Source: Sediminicoccus sp. KRV36
GTDB lineage: Bacteria; Pseudomonadota; Alphaproteobacteria; Acetobacterales; Acetobacteraceae
DNA length: 64,000 bases
Direction: 5' to 3'
Assembly: GCF_023243115.1 (NCBI RefSeq)
Contig: NZ_CP085081.1
Span: forward strand, 4,421,001 to 4,485,000
The translations under genes and the position numbers were made by a program. The notes beneath the pieces are model-generated. The model searched no databases. It was given only the letters and a program-made list of their open reading frames with translations, and was not told the origin of the DNA. This document shows, piece after piece, positions 1 to 8,436 of the stretch (within the stretch, counting starts at the first letter, position 1; each line of letters opens with the position of its first letter).

Positions 1-298
1 TCCGCCCCATCTCCCGCCGCGAATCCGCCAGCGCGAACCCATCGCGGATCAGCGCATCCAGCGCGGGGGCGGCGTTCAGCACCACATCCACCGCTTCCCC
101 CGCGCGCAGCCGCGCCGCCACCTGGCCGCCATTGCCGGTCTCGGTGCGGATGGCGCGGCCGGTGCGCGCCGTCAGCGCATGGGCAATCCGCTCGATCGGC
201 GTCTCGGTGGCGCCGGTGCCCAGCACGAAGAGCGGCGGCCGGGGTTGCGCCAAGGCGGGTGTGGCGAGGAGGAGGGGGAGGGTGCGGCGAAACATCAT
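1..298 (-). CDS. Periplasmic substrate-binding protein, ModA-like (partial)
   Basis: The N-terminal 99 codons of a gene that runs off the left edge. Reading leftward from the ATG at 298 (or the adjacent ATG at 295) gives a short signal peptide (FRRTLPLLLATPALAQ, cleavage probably after ALA), then a beta-strand-rich start (LFVLGTGATETPIERIAHAL) and the phrase GEAVDVVLNAAPALDALI. This pattern fits the molybdate/ModA-like class of type 2 periplasmic binding proteins, which bind a small anion or organic ligand and deliver it to a transporter. The ligand cannot be read from this fragment. It is divergent from the class II aldolase gene, with a 45-base gap between them. The rest of the protein and its partners lie outside the window. 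Confidence 0.6.
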   Translation of the reverse strand, partial: MMFRRTLPLLLATPALAQPRPPLFVLGTGATETPIERIAHALTARTGRAIRTETGNGGQVAARLRAGEAVDVVLNAAPALDALIRDGFALADSRREMGR

Positions 299-343
299 CC
301 GCGCAGCCTTGCCCCAAGTGCCGGGGACTGCAACTGATAGGAA

Positions 344-1126
344 ATGGCCCATGCTCTCGACACCGCCCCCGCCCTGCTCCGCAATTCCGAACTCGACCGC
401 GCCGAGGTGCGCCAGGCGCGGGTGGACCTCGCCGCCTGCTTCCGCATGGCGGCGAAGCTCGGCCTGCAGGAGGGGATCTGCAATCACTTCTCCTTCGTGG
501 TGCCCGGCCGCGATGACCTGATGCTGGTGAACCCCTATGGCCATGCCTTTGCCGAAGTGACCGCCTCCAACCTCGTCATCTGCGATTTCGAGGGGCGGGT
601 GGTGGCTGGCAGCGGCGTGCCGGAAGCGACGGCCTTCTACATCCATGCGCGCCTGCATCTGAAGCATCCGCGCGCCAAGGCCGCCTTCCACACCCATATG
701 CCCAACGCCACCGCCCTCTCGATGCTGGAGGGGCCACCGCTGGTCTGGGCAGGGCAGACGGCGCTGAAATTCTACGGCCGCACCCTGGTGGATGAGGATT
801 ACAACGGCCTCGCCCTGGATGAGCGCGAGGGCGACCGCATCGCCGCGGCCCTGGGCGATGCGGATATCGTCTTCATGAAAAATCACGGCGTGATGGTCGT
901 CGGCCCCAGCATCGCCGAAGCCTGGGATGACCTTTACTACCTGGAGCGCGCGGCCGAGGTGCAGCGCCTGGCGATGGCGACGGGGCGCGTGCTGAAGCCC
1001 GTGCCGGAAGCCGTGGCCCGCGCCACCTATGAGCAGATGCGCGAGGGCGACCGGGAGAGTGCGCGGCTGCATCTGGAGAGCATCAAGCGGCAGCTCATGA
1101 AGGAGCAGCCTGACTTTGCGGATTGA
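344..1126 (+). CDS. Class II aldolase/adducin family protein
   Basis: A 260-residue cytoplasmic protein of the class II aldolase/adducin fold. Zinc-ligand-type histidines are visible in FHTHMPNA (H116, H118) and in MKNHGVMVVG (H181), the family pattern for fuculose-phosphate-like aldolases and related decarboxylases or hydroxyacid enzymes. The start ATG at 344 follows AGGA closely. Many members in GC-rich alphaproteobacteria sit beside transport binding proteins and have unknown substrates, so no specific reaction is claimed. The gene is convergent with the DEAD-box helicase gene, and a two-hairpin repeat begins at its stop codon. Confidence 0.85.
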   Translation: MAHALDTAPALLRNSELDRAEVRQARVDLAACFRMAAKLGLQEGICNHFSFVVPGRDDLMLVNPYGHAFAEVTASNLVICDFEGRVVAGSGVPEATAFYIHARLHLKHPRAKAAFHTHMPNATALSMLEGPPLVWAGQTALKFYGRTLVDEDYNGLALDEREGDRIAAALGDADIVFMKNHGVMVVGPSIAEAWDDLYYLERAAEVQRLAMATGRVLKPVPEAVARATYEQMREGDRESARLHLESIKRQLMKEQPDFAD

Positions 1127-1179
1127 GGGGCGCTGCCCCTCAAACTCCCCGGCAAGAACCTCAGCTTCTTGCATCTCCG
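1126..1179. repeat. Two-hairpin intergenic repeat, copy 1
   Basis: A hairpin AGGGGC-GCT-GCCCCT at 1126-1140 starts on the last base of the aldolase stop codon. It is followed by a second, imperfect hairpin CAAGAA...TTCTTG at 1153-1171 and the tail GCATCTCCGA. Nearly the same arrangement occurs at 5737-5790. It lies between the ends of two convergent genes, so it may act as a transcription terminator or mRNA-stabilising element, or be a REP-like dispersed repeat. Confidence 0.6.
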
Positions 1180-1221
1180 AGCAAGGCGAACCCGGGGAAG
1201 GTGTTCCCTGATGGGATCACC

Positions 1222-2937
1222 TCACGGCCGGCGGGGCGCGGCACGCTTGTTGCCGGCATAGGGGCGCTTGGGCGCGCCACCCGCCGGCGGGACATAGGGG
1301 CCGCTGCGCCGCGGCGCGCTCTCATGCGCGCCAGGCGCCTCGGCGGCCTCCACCTTGATATGGGCGTCGTCACGCCCGGGCTTGGCGGCCGCATGGGCAA
1401 AGCGGCTGGCGGCATAGGGCGCCACTTCGAAGCGCGTCTCGCGGTCCAGGATGCGGATGCGGCCGATCTCCTCACGCGTCACATGGCCGCGATGGCAGAG
1501 GAAGGGCAGGATCCAGCGCGGATCGGCGTCATGGCTGCGGCCCACATTCATGCGGAACCAGACGCCTTCGCCCACCTCGGTCGGTGCGGGCATGGTGCGT
1601 GGCTGCGGCGCGGGCCGCGCTTCGGCTGCGGCGAGTTCCTCGGGCGCCGGCAGGGGGGCGCGCAGCTGCTTCACCAAGGCGGCGGCGACGGCTTCGGGCG
1701 AGCGGCCTTCCAGCAGGCGGCGGCCCAGCGACATGTCGGTCTCATCGGCCTCGGCATCGAGCATCTCGATCCCGGTGGCCAGAATCCGCTCGCCATCCTT
1801 GGCGTGGATCTCGGCGGCGGTGGGCGCGCCGGACCAGGCGGCCTTGAGCTTGGCCGCCATCAGCAGGCGCTCGGCCAGGCGGCGCTTGTTGTGCGGGACA
1901 ATCAGCGCGGAGATGCCCTTCTTGCCCCCGCGGCCGGTGCGGCCCGAGCGGTGCAGCAGCGTCTCGGGGTCATTGGGCAGGTCGGCGTGGATCACCAGCG
2001 CGAGGTCGGGCACGTCAATGCCGCGCGCCGCCACATCGGTCGCCACGCAGACCCGCGCGCGGCCATCGCGCAGCCCCTGCATGGCCCGCGTGCGCTCGGC
2101 CTGGGAGAGTTCGCCGGAGAGGGCCACGGCCGAGAAGCCGCGCTCCACCAGATTGCCATGCAGCCGCGCCACGGCGGCACGCGTGGTGCAGAAGACCAGC
2201 GCGGTGCGCGGGTCGAAGAAGCGCAGCGTGTTGACGACAGAGCGCTCCATCTCGCCTGGCGCCACGGAGAGTGCGCGGTATTCGATGTCGCTGTGCTGCG
2301 TGCCCTCATTGGCGGCGGCGATGCGCAGCGCATCCTTCTGGAAACCCTTGGCCAGCTGCGCGATGCCGCGCGGCACGGTGGCCGAGAAGAGCAGCGTGCG
2401 GCGCTCGGCCGGCATGGTCTCCAGGATGGCTTCCAGATCCTCGCGGAAGCCGAGGTCGAGCATCTCATCCGCCTCATCCAGGACCACGGCGCGGATGGTC
2501 TGCGGCTTGAGGTTGCCGCGCTCCAGATGATCCCGCAGGCGCCCGGGCGTGCCGACAACGATGTGGGCGCCATGGGCCAGTTGCCGGCGCTCGGTTATCG
2601 GGTCCATGCCGCCGACGCAGGCAACGATGCGCCCGCCGGCCTTGGCATAGAGCCAGGTGAGTTCGACCTGAACCTGCAGCGCCAATTCCCGCGTGGGTGC
2701 GACGATCAGCGCCAGGGGGGTGGCGGAGTGACCCAGGCGCTCCGCCCCGGCCAGCACATCACCCGAGATGGCGAGCCCATAGGCGACCGTCTTGCCCGAT
2801 CCGGTCTGCGCCGAGACGAGCAAGTCGCGTCCGGTCGTCTCCGGGTTGAGGACGGCGGCCTGGACGGCGGTCGGCTCGGCATAGCCGCGTTCGGCAAGGG
2901 TGGTGGCCAAGGGGCCAGCAAGGTCGGGGAAGGGCAT
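1222..2937 (-). CDS. DEAD-box ATP-dependent RNA helicase
   Basis: A 571-residue RNA helicase that unwinds structured RNA using ATP. Motifs run in order from the chosen start: AQTGSGKT (43-50, Walker A), PTREL (81-85), DEAD (154-157), SAT (185-187), ARGIDVP (304-310) and HRSGRTGR (329-336). After a linker, residues about 470-540 resemble the DbpA-type RNA-binding domain (NVGRSHDADPRWILPFLC), followed by a basic low-complexity tail. This layout suits the DeaD/CsdA-DbpA group used in ribosome assembly and cold adaptation. The ATG at 2937 is preferred because AGGA lies seven bases upstream. Longer in-frame extensions to 3288 lack a good ribosome-binding site and carry no family similarity. Confidence 0.9.
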   Translation of the reverse strand: MPFPDLAGPLATTLAERGYAEPTAVQAAVLNPETTGRDLLVSAQTGSGKTVAYGLAISGDVLAGAERLGHSATPLALIVAPTRELALQVQVELTWLYAKAGGRIVACVGGMDPITERRQLAHGAHIVVGTPGRLRDHLERGNLKPQTIRAVVLDEADEMLDLGFREDLEAILETMPAERRTLLFSATVPRGIAQLAKGFQKDALRIAAANEGTQHSDIEYRALSVAPGEMERSVVNTLRFFDPRTALVFCTTRAAVARLHGNLVERGFSAVALSGELSQAERTRAMQGLRDGRARVCVATDVAARGIDVPDLALVIHADLPNDPETLLHRSGRTGRGGKKGISALIVPHNKRRLAERLLMAAKLKAAWSGAPTAAEIHAKDGERILATGIEMLDAEADETDMSLGRRLLEGRSPEAVAAALVKQLRAPLPAPEELAAAEARPAPQPRTMPAPTEVGEGVWFRMNVGRSHDADPRWILPFLCHRGHVTREEIGRIRILDRETRFEVAPYAASRFAHAAAKPGRDDAHIKVEAAEAPGAHESAPRRSGPYVPPAGGAPKRPYAGNKRAAPRRP

Positions 2938-3405
2938 GGAGTAATCCTGGGTAAGCATTCTCAAGCCAGGCAGGACCGCCAGGCAGTTCGGAAAATGCAT
3001 CGTAACAAAGGTTGGACCCGCCTCGCCGGCATGGAGCGAAAAGGGACAAGGCGCGCGCGCCGAGCCCGGTGGATAGGCCGGCTTACGGCGGAGGGAAAGC
3101 GCGGAAGTTGAGGGGGTGGGGTCCGCCCGGGACATAACGGGCCATATTTGTTGCATGCCAACGCAGCATATTTCCGCGGCGAGACCCAAAACCCGGGGAT
3201 TTCGCTTGGCGCCCGGCGCCAGCTTCGCCCCCGAGGCACGGCATGGAAACGGCCTACAGGCCAGGCGTGACGCACTTCCATCACCCATGGATCAATGTCT
3301 GGCTCGCCCAGCCAGCAGCCAGGCGCCGGCGTCACCGCGCGTCCGTCCGCAGGCGGGGCCCACGGCTTGATGCGGCATCTGCGCCCTGAAACCTGGGCGA
3401 ATCCC
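2938..3405. other. 468-base region with no supported gene
   Basis: Lies upstream of the helicase and downstream of the MmgE/PrpD gene, both on the minus strand. I find no convincing coding region, tRNA or terminator. A lower-GC patch at about 3130-3175 holds two copies of CATATTT flanking TTGCATGCCAA. The region could carry the helicase promoter and a long 5' leader, as is known for cold-shock helicases, but no consensus promoter is clear. Confidence 0.4.
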
Positions 3406-4746
3406 CTACCGCAAGCGCAGTTCACCCGGCAGTGCGGCGCTGTTCCACAACTGCGCGAGGAAGCCAGCGGCCTCCGCAGGGCCCAGCACCGGCCCGACCA
3501 GCTCCAGGAATTTCTCCTCCAGCTCGAGGTCAGAGAGCGGCGCATCCGGGTCACCCTTGCGGGTGGGCTGGTGGCGATGGAATGCCCGGCCATCGCGCAG
3601 GCGGATGCTCACCTTGGCGCTGCGCGCGCCGGGAAAGGCCGCTTCGCATTCCGCATCCAGGCTGACGGTGATGCGCGGCATGATGGCGCGGATCGCAGGG
3701 TCCACCAGACGCTCCGGCGCGAAGGCATCGAGGCGGACGCCGCCATACAGCATGATGCTGGCAATGGTGAACTGAGCGGAGAATCGCGCTTCCTGCTCCG
3801 TCGTGATCTCGGGCCGGTCGCAGACATTCTTCGTCGCGGCATAGCCGCCGACATGCAGGGATTCCACGTCACTGGCGGCGAAGCCGTGCTCCCGCTGCAA
3901 ATCCCGCGTGGCGTCGAGCGCTGCAAAGATATGGCCGCAGCAGCCGTGATTCTTCACCGTCATCTGCGTGATGGTGAGCGGCTTCCCGATCGCGGCGATG
4001 GCCTTTTCCCATTTGCCGGTATCCTCGCTGGTGGCCGCGGCAAAACCGGCCGGGCCGTGCAGCACATCCAGTGCTCCGGTCATGCCCTCGCGCGCGGCCA
4101 TAGCGGCCAGGGCACCAGCCTCTGCCGCGTGGCCGGGGTGCAGCGGCTTGCTCATCCCATCGCCACGAAACGCCTGCTGCAAGCCACCCGCCATGGTCGC
4201 GGCGGTGGCGATGGCGTGTGCCGTCTGGCTCGCGTCGCAATCCAGCAGCACCGCCACGGCGGCGGCCGCGCCGAAGGTGCCGACCGTGCCGGTGGTGTGC
4301 CAGAAGTTGTAATGCGTCGGCTGCACCGCCTGGGCGATGCGGCAGGAGACCTCATAACCCGCGACCAGCGCGCGCAGCAGCGCCGCCATATCGGCCCCGC
4401 GCGCCTGCGCGGCGGCAAGGGCCGCCGCTACTGTCGGGCAGCCGGGGTGATAGACGCCCCAGCGCCAGATATCATCGAACTCGACCGTATGGCTCGCCGT
4501 CCCGTTGATCAGCGCCGCGTGCCTGAGGCCGGTGCGCGCACCATCCACATAGGAGACGGCACGGCCCGCCCCGTGCTCGGCCGCCAGTGCGCGCGCCATG
4601 AGCGTGGCGGGCGGCAAATGGCAGCCGGGCAGCAATGCCGCGAACCAGTCAATCAGCGCCCGGCGCGCCGCATGCTCCACCTCGGGCGCCAGGGGCGCTG
4701 AACGCCAGCCAGCCGCGTGATCGGCCAGGATCAGCAGCGGGTTCAA
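3406..4746 (-). CDS. MmgE/PrpD family protein (2-methylcitrate dehydratase-like)
   Basis: A 446-residue protein of the MmgE/PrpD family, whose known members dehydrate 2-methylcitrate or decarboxylate cis-aconitate. The N-terminal helical domain (ARRALIDWFAALLPG) and the central WHTTGTVGTFGAAAAVA segment are typical, as is the glycine-rich MTVKNHGCCGHIFAALDA loop. The likely start is TTG at 4746, which overlaps the stop codon of the upstream dehydrogenase (TTGA), so translation is probably coupled. In alphaproteobacteria such genes often stand beside hydroxyacid dehydrogenases or Bug transport proteins and act on unknown tricarboxylates or related acids. It is probably co-transcribed with the dehydrogenase. 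Confidence 0.85.
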   Translation of the reverse strand: MNPLLILADHAAGWRSAPLAPEVEHAARRALIDWFAALLPGCHLPPATLMARALAAEHGAGRAVSYVDGARTGLRHAALINGTASHTVEFDDIWRWGVYHPGCPTVAAALAAAQARGADMAALLRALVAGYEVSCRIAQAVQPTHYNFWHTTGTVGTFGAAAAVAVLLDCDASQTAHAIATAATMAGGLQQAFRGDGMSKPLHPGHAAEAGALAAMAAREGMTGALDVLHGPAGFAAATSEDTGKWEKAIAAIGKPLTITQMTVKNHGCCGHIFAALDATRDLQREHGFAASDVESLHVGGYAATKNVCDRPEITTEQEARFSAQFTIASIMLYGGVRLDAFAPERLVDPAIRAIMPRITVSLDAECEAAFPGARSAKVSIRLRDGRAFHRHQPTRKGDPDAPLSDLELEEKFLELVGPVLGPAEAAGFLAQLWNSAALPGELRLR

Positions 4747-5717
4747 CGGTTGCTCCGCAGCACTTCGTTGTTGATCACCATGTCCACATCAACCTCGCCC
4801 TTGAAATGGCGGATGATGGAATCAGCACAGGACAGGCCCATGCGGCGCATGCCCTGCACGGTGGCAGCCGCCGTATGCGGCGTCATCACCACATTGGGTG
4901 CGGCCAACAGCGGGTTGTCCTTCGCCATGGGCTCATCCCAGAACACATCCAGCCCGGCGGCGGAGAGATGCCCCGTGCGGAGAGCCGCGGCCAGCGCCGC
5001 CTCCTGCACCAGCGTGCCGCGCGCGGTGTTCACCAGGCGCGCGCCGGGCTTCATGGCGGCCAGGAATTCCGCATTCACCATGCCGCGATTCTCGGCGTTG
5101 GAGGGGCAATGCATCGTCACCCAATCGGCCTGGGAGAGGCCCTCCGCCAGCGTCTTGGCGTAGCGGAAGCCCGCACCCTTCACCGTGTTCATGGCAACGT
5201 ACGGATCATGCACCAGCACATCCATCCCGAAGGCCGTGGCCAGCCGCGCGACGCGCCCGCCGATGCGACCAAAGCCCACCACCAGCAGCGTCATCCCCGA
5301 GAGATCGAAGGTGGTGGGCGCTTCCACGCTGCTCCACTTGAAGGCGCGGGTATTGGCGTCATAGGTCTGCACCTGACGCGCGATGGTGAGCATCATCATC
5401 ATCGCGTGCTCGGCCACACTCAGCGCATTCGCATCGGCGGTGACGGTGAGGGGAATGCCGCGCTTGGTCAGCTCCGGCACATCCACCTGATCATAGCCCA
5501 CGCCATGCCGCGCCACGATGGCGAGCTTCGGCGAGAAGCTGAGGAAATCCGCGTTGATCGGCGTGGCGCGGACGATGATCGCCTCGGCGCGCTCCATCGC
5601 CTTGACCAGGTTTTCGCGGCTGGTGTCGTGCACTGTCTCCACGGTGAAGCCTGGCTCGGCCTTGAGTGCGGCTTCGGCATCAGGGTGGAGGGAACGCAGC
5701 AGGACGATGTGTGGCAT
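4743..5717 (-). CDS. D-isomer-specific 2-hydroxyacid dehydrogenase
   Basis: A 324-residue NAD(P)-dependent dehydrogenase of the D-2-hydroxyacid (SerA/PGDH-like) family, interconverting a 2-hydroxyacid and a 2-oxoacid in the cytoplasm. The nucleotide-binding motif is VVGFGRIGGRVARLA. The catalytic triad region is present: Arg in NTARGTL, Glu in DVFWDEP and His in TPHTAAAT. It lacks the ACT regulatory domain of true biosynthetic SerA, so a catabolic role is more likely. It overlaps the MmgE/PrpD start by four bases and lies downstream of the two ThDP decarboxylase subunits on the same strand. Known relatives include sulfolactate dehydrogenase SlcC as well as glyoxylate/hydroxypyruvate reductases; the substrate is not determined here. 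Confidence 0.88.
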   Translation of the reverse strand: MPHIVLLRSLHPDAEAALKAEPGFTVETVHDTSRENLVKAMERAEAIIVRATPINADFLSFSPKLAIVARHGVGYDQVDVPELTKRGIPLTVTADANALSVAEHAMMMMLTIARQVQTYDANTRAFKWSSVEAPTTFDLSGMTLLVVGFGRIGGRVARLATAFGMDVLVHDPYVAMNTVKGAGFRYAKTLAEGLSQADWVTMHCPSNAENRGMVNAEFLAAMKPGARLVNTARGTLVQEAALAAALRTGHLSAAGLDVFWDEPMAKDNPLLAAPNVVMTPHTAAATVQGMRRMGLSCADSIIRHFKGEVDVDMVINNEVLRSNR

Positions 5718-5736
5718 TTTCTCTTCCTTTGAAGGT

Positions 5737-5790
5737 CAGGGGCGCTGCCCCTGAAACCCCGGCAAGAACCTCAGGTTCTTGCATCTCCGA
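5737..5790. repeat. Two-hairpin intergenic repeat, copy 2
   Basis: Two perfect stems: CAGGGGC-GCT-GCCCCTG at 5737-5753 and CAAGAACC-TCA-GGTTCTTG at 5763-5781, followed by GCATCTCCGA as in the copy at 1126-1179. It lies between the end of the decarboxylase beta gene and the start of the dehydrogenase, so it could terminate or attenuate transcription between them. Confidence 0.65.
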
Positions 5791-5805
5791 TGAATGAGTG
5801 GGGGG

Positions 5806-6411
5806 CTAGGCCAGGTGGGCGGCTGGCCCCAACAGGTGCTCGCGCATCCGCCCCTGCAGAATGGCGCCCTCACGCGGCGGCAAGGCCAAGGGCTTGCTGG
5901 CGGGGTCAATCTTCACCACCGCGAAGAACGGCCCCTCCTTCGCGTGGATCGCGGCCTTCAGCGCCGCCACATCCGCGGGGTCGGTCACGAACATGGTGCG
6001 CTTGATGCCAGCGCCCTGCGCCATCATCACCAGGTCCGTGCCGTGGCGCGTCGCTGTCTCCTGCATCCCAGTCTCGCCGTAATGCTCATTGTCCTGCACC
6101 ACGATGGCGAGGTTGCGCGGCGCCTGGTGCGCGATGGTGGCGAGACTGCCGATGCCCATCAGCATCTCGCCATCGCCGGTCAGCACCAGCACATCCCGCT
6201 CGGGCTGCGCGAGGGCCAGGCCCAGGCCGATCATCGCAGCCCCCCCCATGCCGCCCCAGAGCGGCAGGTTCTGCGGCCCGTCGCCCACTGCCGTGATGTC
6301 CCAGGCCGGCGCGCCAAGCCCCGCCACCACCAGCATCCCGCCGCGATCCGCCAGCAGAATGCGCGTCAGATCCCGCCGGTCAATCTTCCCGGATGCGCCC
6401 AAAGCCACCAT
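5806..6411 (-). CDS. ThDP-dependent decarboxylase, beta (ThDP-binding) subunit
   Basis: A 201-residue protein matching the C-terminal, cofactor-binding half of ThDP enzymes, of the type seen in split sulfopyruvate (ComE) and phosphonopyruvate decarboxylases. The ThDP/Mg motif starts at GDGEMLMGIGSL and ends at the Asn of QDNEHYGETG. The PLWGGMGGAAMIGLGLALAQ segment before it is the usual conserved lead-in. The ATG at 6411 lies five bases after the alpha-subunit stop, so the two are almost certainly co-translated. The upstream extension of this reading frame to 6702 is antisense-like noise and was left out. The enzyme should decarboxylate a 2-oxoacid in the cytoplasm; sulfopyruvate and phosphonopyruvate are candidates, not conclusions. 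Confidence 0.82.
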   Translation of the reverse strand: MVALGASGKIDRRDLTRILLADRGGMLVVAGLGAPAWDITAVGDGPQNLPLWGGMGGAAMIGLGLALAQPERDVLVLTGDGEMLMGIGSLATIAHQAPRNLAIVVQDNEHYGETGMQETATRHGTDLVMMAQGAGIKRTMFVTDPADVAALKAAIHAKEGPFFAVVKIDPASKPLALPPREGAILQGRMREHLLGPAAHLA

Positions 6412-6416
6412 GGCGA

Positions 6417-6980
6417 TCAATCCTTCCCGAAGGTCTTGGCGCCGAGCAGGCGCTGGCCCAGCAGCGTCGCCGTCGGCCGGAATGTGTTGAAGGCGAGCTT
6501 CAGCGTGGCTTCCACCGTGGGCGCCACATCCGCGGCCGCATCGGCGCGATGGACGATGGTGCCCATCGCCTCCAGCACGGCCTGCGTCGCCTGGCCCATG
6601 GGGATTTGCGCCGGATTGAACTCGCCATAATCGCCACGCATCGTGATGATCATCGGCATGGGCGTGCGGTGGATGCCCGAGAGCGAGAGCATGTTGATGC
6701 AATTGCCGACGCCGGAGGACTGCATCAGCAGCACCGACCGGTCGCCCCCCAGCCAGGCGCCCTGCATGAGGGCGATGCCCTCCTCCTCGGTGGTGAGGGT
6801 GATGACGCGCAGGGAGTTGTCCGCCAGGCAGCGCTTGATCAGGCGGGAATGGCCGGCATCGGGCACCAGCGCCACCTGCCGGACGTTGTATTGCTTGAGC
6901 AGGTCATAAATCTGGTCGGGCCAGGCTTCGGCCGCATCGGGGCGGGCCTCCAGCGTGTTGTTATCCATTGGGCGATCCAT
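6417..6980 (-). CDS. ThDP-dependent decarboxylase, alpha (PYR) subunit
   Basis: A 187-residue protein matching the N-terminal pyrimidine-binding half of ThDP decarboxylases such as sulfopyruvate decarboxylase ComD. The activating glutamate lies in ITLTTEEEGIALMQGAW, and SSGVGNCINML is the typical GxGN loop. The start was set at the ATG at 6980 because GGAGG sits six bases upstream; an ATG directly abutting that GGAGG (6986) is less likely. It is the first gene of a minus-strand group and is divergent from eutB, so the 94 bases between 6980 and 7075 should carry promoters for both. The substrate would be set jointly with the beta subunit. Confidence 0.82.
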   Translation of the reverse strand: MDRPMDNNTLEARPDAAEAWPDQIYDLLKQYNVRQVALVPDAGHSRLIKRCLADNSLRVITLTTEEEGIALMQGAWLGGDRSVLLMQSSGVGNCINMLSLSGIHRTPMPMIITMRGDYGEFNPAQIPMGQATQAVLEAMGTIVHRADAAADVAPTVEATLKLAFNTFRPTATLLGQRLLGAKTFGKD

Positions 6981-7074
6981 CGTCATCCTCCGTTCCCGCA
7001 AGTTTCCGCCGCGAGACGCCGTCTGACAAGCCTTGGCGCTTGATTTCCAGCCGCGCGGCGTGATTGAGAGAGGC

Positions 7075-8436
7075 ATGCCCTTCCGCCATGCCATCGCCGG
7101 CACCTCCTATGTCTTCGACGACCTCCGGATGCTGCTGGCCCGCGCCACGCCCTTCCGCTCGGGCGATGCGCTGGCGGGTGTGGCTGCCACCAGCGCCGCC
7201 GAGCGCGTGGCCGCCCAGCGCGCCCTGGCCGATCTGCCGCTCCGGCATTTCCTGAACGAATCCGTGATCCCCTATGAGGCGGATGACGTGACGCGACTGA
7301 TCCAGGACAGCCATGACGCGGCGTCCTTCGCGCCCGTGACACACCTGACCGTGGGCGGCTTCCGCGACTGGCTGCTGGCGGCGGAACCTGAGGCGCTGCC
7401 CGCAATCCGCCACGGCCTGACACCCGAAATGGTGGCCGCCGTCTGCAAGATCATGCGCATCAGCGACCTGATCGCGGTGGCGCAAAAATGCCGCGTGGTG
7501 ACGCGCTTCCGCAACACCATCGGCCTGCCCGGCACGCTCTCCATCCGCCTCCAGCCCAACCACCCCACGGATGATCTTCGGGGTGTGGCCGCCAGCACGC
7601 TGGATGGCTTGCTGCTGGGGGCCGGCGATGCCGTCATCGGCGTGAACCCCGCCACCGACAATATCGAGCAGGTGCTGGGCCTGCTGACCATGCTGGATGA
7701 CGTGCGGCAACGCTTCGACATCCCAACACAAAGCTGCGTGCTGTGCCATGTGACGACCGCGCTGCTGGCGATGGAACGGGGCGCTCCGGTGGACCTCGTG
7801 TTCCAATCCATCGGCGGCACGCAGGGCGTGAATGAGAGCTTTGGCGTGACACTCGGCCTGCTGCGTGAGGCCGAGGACGCGGCGCTCTCCCTCAAGCGCG
7901 GCACGCTCGGCCAGGATGTCATGTATTTCGAAACCGGCCAGGGCAGCGCCCTCAGTGCCGAGGCGCATCACGGCGTGGACCAGCAGACCATCGAGGCGCG
8001 AGCCTATGGCGTGGCGCGCGCCTATGCGCCGCTGCTGGTCAATTCCGTGGTGGGCTTCATCGGCCCCGAATATCTGTTCGACGGCAAGCAGATCATCCGC
8101 GCGGGGCTGGAGGATCACTTCTGCGGCAAGCTGCTCGGCCTGCCGATGGGGGTGGATATCTGCTACACCAACCACGCCGAGGCCGACCAGGATGACATGG
8201 ACACGCTGCTGACCAGCCTGGCCGTGGCCGGGGTCACCTACATCATGGGCGTGCCGGGTGCCGATGACGTCATGCTGGCCTATCAATCCACCTCCTTCCA
8301 TGACGGCTTGTATGCGCGCGCCGCCCTACGCAAGACGCCAGCACCGGAATTTGCCGCCTGGCTGGAGCGGATGGGCATTGGCCGTGATGAAGCGATTCCG
8401 CCCGGGCTGACGCCCGCGCTGATCGGCCTCGCATGA
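7075..8436 (+). CDS. eutB: Ethanolamine ammonia-lyase large subunit
   Basis: A 453-residue protein, exactly the usual EutB length, that with EutC converts ethanolamine to acetaldehyde and ammonia using adenosylcobalamin. Conserved stretches are continuous: RSGDALAGVAATSAAERVAA, VTRLIQD, GDAVIGVNP, FNIPTQ-like DIPTQSCVLCHVTT, FETGQGSALSA, NSVVGFIGPEYL, AGLEDHFCGKL, CYTNHAEADQ and YIMGVPGADDVMLAYQ. The ATG at 7075 follows GAGAGAGG and matches the family start; the frame extends 42 bases upstream without homology. It overlaps eutC by four bases (ATGA). No microcompartment shell, eutA reactivase or aldehyde dehydrogenase gene is visible nearby. Confidence 0.96.
   Translation: MPFRHAIAGTSYVFDDLRMLLARATPFRSGDALAGVAATSAAERVAAQRALADLPLRHFLNESVIPYEADDVTRLIQDSHDAASFAPVTHLTVGGFRDWLLAAEPEALPAIRHGLTPEMVAAVCKIMRISDLIAVAQKCRVVTRFRNTIGLPGTLSIRLQPNHPTDDLRGVAASTLDGLLLGAGDAVIGVNPATDNIEQVLGLLTMLDDVRQRFDIPTQSCVLCHVTTALLAMERGAPVDLVFQSIGGTQGVNESFGVTLGLLREAEDAALSLKRGTLGQDVMYFETGQGSALSAEAHHGVDQQTIEARAYGVARAYAPLLVNSVVGFIGPEYLFDGKQIIRAGLEDHFCGKLLGLPMGVDICYTNHAEADQDDMDTLLTSLAVAGVTYIMGVPGADDVMLAYQSTSFHDGLYARAALRKTPAPEFAAWLERMGIGRDEAIPPGLTPALIGLA

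Noticed and set aside
5806..6702. Longer version of the ThDP beta subunit starting at 6702
   Set aside because: The added part runs inside the alpha subunit in another frame and has no family sequence; ATG 6411 gives a normal ThDP domain.
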